Assembly: GCA_913043255.1 (NCBI GenBank)
Contig: CAJWLK010000007.1
Location: 61,421 to 125,420, forward strand
From: an uncultured Gemmatimonadota bacterium
GTDB lineage: Bacteria; Gemmatimonadota; Gemmatimonadetes; Palauibacterales; Palauibacteraceae
Direction of reading: 5' to 3'
Length of the DNA: 64,000 bases
Positions within the stretch are counted from its first letter, which is position 1, and every line of letters starts with the position of its first letter. The notes beneath the pieces were generated by a model. It saw nothing but the letters and a program-made list of their open reading frames with translations, was not told the DNA's origin and searched no databases. The position numbers and the translations under genes are program-made. Below, in pieces: positions 61,927-64,000 of this stretch.

Positions 61927-62427
61927 TTATTCGGTCAGGGCCTCCGCGGCACTATCTGTATCATCTTCAGCAGCAGCACCTCCAGCATCATCGTCAATCT
62001 CATCTGCTTGATCACTAACTTGTTCCGGATCACTCTCTGGAGCTGCTTGCAGTTCAACGATGGCATCGTCGTTGTCAAGCCACCATTTTCGCTCACGCAC
62101 TCGCGCCCGCTTACCCACCCGTTCACGTAGATAATATAGTTTTGCACGACGAACATCTCCGCGTCGCACAACTTCTATATCGGCGATCCAGGGTGAGTGG
62201 AGTGGGAAGATGCGTTCCACTCCCACATTTCCTGAAACACGTCGAAGCGTGAACGTCGCATTAACGCCTGCTCCACGCCGACCAATACAAACGCCTTCAA
62301 ACGGCTGCAAACGCTCTTTTTGACCCTCACGCACTCGCACTCGCACTCGGATCGTATCTCCAGGTGCGAAGTCCGGAAGTGCTTCTTGTATGTATCCCCT
62401 CTCGATCTCAGCGATCCTGGGATCCAT
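61927..62427 (-). CDS. rplS: 50S ribosomal protein L19 with acidic C-terminal tail
   Basis: The L19 core is clear: [59 protein letters not shown], and [20 protein letters not shown]. Standard L19 ends soon after that last motif at about 115 residues; here ~45 more residues follow, mostly Asp, Glu and Ala (about 120–166, e.g. [19 protein letters not shown]). AAAGGA lies nine bases before the ATG. It is the fourth gene of the rpsP–rimM–trmD–rplS–rnhB operon. A 220-bp gap separates it from trmD and may hold its own leader. Confidence 0.95.
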   Translation of the reverse strand: MDPRIAEIERGYIQEALPDFAPGDTIRVRVRVREGQKERLQPFEGVCIGRRGAGVNATFTLRRVSGNVGVERIFPLHSPWIADIEVVRRGDVRRAKLYYLRERVGKRARVRERKWWLDNDDAIVELQAAPESDPEQVSDQADEIDDDAGGAAAEDDTDSAAEALTE

Positions 62428-62524
62428 CTCCTTCTATCCTTTCCAAACCAGGATTAACGATTTGCGCGCTAACCCATGGGCATCTAACGCCATAACGATT
62501 AAATGAGGGCAGGGCAGAAACTCC

Positions 62525-62540
62525 TTCTTTACAGAAAGAA
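62525..62540 (-). promoter_or_regulatory. Small hairpin in the rplS leader
   Basis: TTCTTT (62525–62530) and AAAGAA (62535–62540) form a perfect 6-bp stem around a four-base loop, in the 220-bp gap between trmD and rplS, about 100 bp ahead of the L19 start. On the minus strand it could be part of an L19 leader for autoregulation. It is A/T-only at the stem ends and therefore weak. Confidence 0.25.
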
Positions 62541-62648
62541 AACACCTCTCCACCGAAACCGCCAACGCTTGGATGAGGCAACCGAAACGTACCCTGCAAT
62601 GGTAGATTAGCAATATACAATGTTTCAGCGTTTTGCGGCAGGGCAAGC

Positions 62649-63329
62649 TCAATCCGCCGCGTCAAGGTCGAGGAGGTCTGGCCTAGACTGTCGGGTCGCC
62701 TTTTCAGCCTCTGCAGTCTTCCAATCGGTGATACGGTCGTGGTCACCCGACCTAAGTACTTCAGGAACTAAATATCCTTCGTAGTCAGCCGGACGCGTGT
62801 AAACCGGTGGGGACAAAAGCCCCTCATAAAAAGAATCGGACGCGGCAGAATCATGGTCACCAAGTGCACCCGGCAAGAGACGAACGACGGCGTCAACTAC
62901 CACTAGCGCCGCTGGTTCACCCCCACTTAACACATAGTCTCCAACAGATATTTCTTCATCAACCCAGCGCTCGTTTACACGCTCATCAACCCCCTTATAT
63001 CTCCCGCAAAGGAGAGTAAGTTCAGACTTAAGCGCGAACCGTACAGCGGTTGAATGATCGAACGGACGGCCTCGCGGAGTTAGCGAAATCACAGGTTGTG
63101 ATGGGGCCAACTCCTCAAGGGCTTCGAAAAAGGGCTCAGGCTTCATTACCATTCCGGCCCCACCCCCAAATGGCTCATCATCGGTTGTGCGGTGCCGATC
63201 ATGCGTATAATTGCGGAGATCAACCACGTGATACTCTACAAGCCCATTTTCACTGGCTTTCGCGAGTATCGAAAGTGTCAGCGGGTTACAGAAGTATTCG
63301 GGAAAGATGGTAACGATATTGATTCGCAT
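62649..63329 (-). CDS. trmD: tRNA (guanine-37-N1)-methyltransferase
   Basis: TrmD methylates G37 beside the anticodon and keeps the reading frame. The N-terminus MRINIVTIFPEYF, the ring of RNYTHDRHRTTDDEPFGGGAGMV (only part is diagnostic), the knot motif SVGDYVLSGGEPAALVV, and LLSPPVYTRPADYEG are all family hallmarks. Residues of the SAM knot (LCGRYKGVDERV) are intact. Length 226 is slightly below the usual ~240–255. It lies 50 bp after rimM on the same strand and precedes rplS. Confidence 0.96.
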   Translation of the reverse strand: MRINIVTIFPEYFCNPLTLSILAKASENGLVEYHVVDLRNYTHDRHRTTDDEPFGGGAGMVMKPEPFFEALEELAPSQPVISLTPRGRPFDHSTAVRFALKSELTLLCGRYKGVDERVNERWVDEEISVGDYVLSGGEPAALVVVDAVVRLLPGALGDHDSAASDSFYEGLLSPPVYTRPADYEGYLVPEVLRSGDHDRITDWKTAEAEKATRQSRPDLLDLDAAD

Positions 63330-63380
63330 GTTAAGCCCACCATTGGAGGACTGCCAGATTTTTTTCGACGTTCACCAGGC

Positions 63381-63899
63381 TTAGATATCTAGAAGCCCCG
63401 CCGGCAATGAAACGTAGACCATACCCCGTTCGATACCAACACGATCGACTATCCCCTCTTCGAACGGGATCAACTGTTCCCGACCCCTGATGTCAACTCC
63501 CATCATGGGGCCAGCGGGAAGATCATAGACTTCCAAAATGGTCCCAATGGTCTTTTCATCTTCCACCACGACCATACCGATTAAATCATGGAGAAGATAT
63601 CCATCGTTACCGAAACTTGGCAGTTCCTCACGAAGCACTCCAAGGTTTGCACCCCGCATCTTATCCGCGGATGTTCGATCTTTAATCTCTTCGGTTACCA
63701 TGAGCCAACGCTGCCCGTGCACCTGCGCATGGGTTACCGTCAAGACGGTGAAGGGCGACGAGCCACCAACAACCAAGAGGCGCTTCCCTGGCCGAAACAA
63801 GGCGTCCGCGTAGTCCGTCTCAGTATCTAGCAGAAGCCGACCTTCAATCCCGTGTGCCCTAGCGATACGAGCCACAATCACGGGTTTGTCCGCGATCAC
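63381..63899 (-). CDS. rimM: Ribosome maturation factor RimM
   Basis: RimM helps 16S rRNA processing and 30S head assembly by binding S19. The N-terminal VARIARAHGIEGRLLLDTETD matches the RimM domain, and the C-terminal PRC barrel carries HDLIGMVVVEDE, IGTILEVYDLPAGPMM, and IPFEEGIVDRVGIERGMV. The GTG start at 63899 overlaps by four bases (GTGA) the stop of the upstream rpsP-type gene, so translation is coupled. Length 172 is normal. Confidence 0.95.
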   Translation of the reverse strand: MIADKPVIVARIARAHGIEGRLLLDTETDYADALFRPGKRLLVVGGSSPFTVLTVTHAQVHGQRWLMVTEEIKDRTSADKMRGANLGVLREELPSFGNDGYLLHDLIGMVVVEDEKTIGTILEVYDLPAGPMMGVDIRGREQLIPFEEGIVDRVGIERGMVYVSLPAGLLDI

Positions 63900-64000
63900 G
63901 ACTTGTCTTCAGCCTCCTCCGCAGCCTCTTCAGCTACTTCCTCCGCAGCCTCTTCAGCTACTTCCTCCGCAGCCTCTTCAGCTACTTCCTCCGCAGCCTC
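63896..64000 (-). CDS. rpsP: C-terminal tail of a 30S ribosomal protein S16-type gene (partial)
   Basis: The 34 codons visible before the TGA at 63896 encode an acidic repeat: the eight-residue unit EAAEEVAE occurs three times, then EAAEEAEDKS. The DNA shows this as a 24-base tandem repeat. The core of the protein lies outside the window. The conserved rpsP–rimM–trmD–rplS order and the stop/start overlap with rimM make S16 with a long acidic tail the likely identity, but a KH-domain protein gene can also sit here. Identity is inference from gene order. Confidence 0.6.
   Translation of the reverse strand, partial: EAAEEVAEEAAEEVAEEAAEEVAEEAAEEAEDKS

Noticed and set aside
62408..62746. Open frame of 112 codons across the trmD–rplS gap
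   Set aside because: Starts inside trmD and overlaps rplS, with no ribosome site of its own and no family features; more likely leader sequence.
63896..64000. Repeats at the right edge as a possible CRISPR array
   Set aside because: The 24-base units are directly joined with no spacers and translate as an in-frame acidic repeat.

Overview
The window looks like a chromosomal stretch of a heterotrophic, Gram-negative-type bacterium. The mix of exported TolB-propeller amidohydrolases, S9 peptidases, a CBM9/DUF5916 outer-membrane-type protein, and a DUF1592–DUF1552–ankyrin operon is typical of Gemmatimonadota and related environmental lineages. That assignment is inference from gene content; there is no 16S rRNA here. 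G+C looks moderate by eye, gene density is high, and I see no phage, IS element, integron or CRISPR array.

Left part (1–19.7 kb): a P1-family peptidase coupled to the start of a membrane protein cut by the edge; an M20 peptidase; a minus-strand operon of a diheme NorC-like cytochrome c, a NorB-like heme-copper oxidase subunit and acetoacetyl-CoA synthetase; a TolB-propeller/CehA-type lipoprotein followed by an acyl-CoA ligase; the DUF1592, DUF1552 and ankyrin-repeat operon; an FMN-dependent alpha-hydroxy-acid oxidase; and a DUF4198 protein. 19.7–23.6 kb holds an HU-type DNA-binding protein coupled to an unlisted 40-codon leader ORF, then phosphoenolpyruvate synthase divergent from its regulator PpsR.

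Middle part (23.6–60 kb): this is dominated by exported hydrolases. There are two amidohydrolases, a creatininase-family protein, two amidase-signature enzymes, three S9 peptidases, CocE/NonD, M14 and M28 peptidases, and several lipoproteins. Among them sit tesB, an NHL-repeat lipoprotein, a class III aminotransferase, an aldo/keto reductase, a DapB-like reductase lacking the usual His-His motif, an MsbA-like ABC transporter, and an exported cyclophilin–SurE fusion. The overall picture is a cell that degrades peptides, amides and organic acids outside the cytoplasm and activates the products as CoA esters.

Right edge (60–64 kb): tRNA-Lys(TTT), a SAM methyltransferase, then the conserved minus-strand translation operon rpsP(partial)–rimM–trmD–rplS–rnhB. 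S16 and L19 both carry long acidic C-terminal tails, and rnhB has no ATG/GTG/TTG start ahead of its catalytic motif; an ATC sits exactly where the start codon should be.

The items most worth a second look are the NorB-like subunit with apparently altered metal ligands, the exported cyclophilin–SurE fusion, the HU-coupled leader ORF, the odd rnhB start, the DapB variant, and a perfect 22-bp inverted repeat between convergent genes. All family assignments were made by reading motifs, without database searches.
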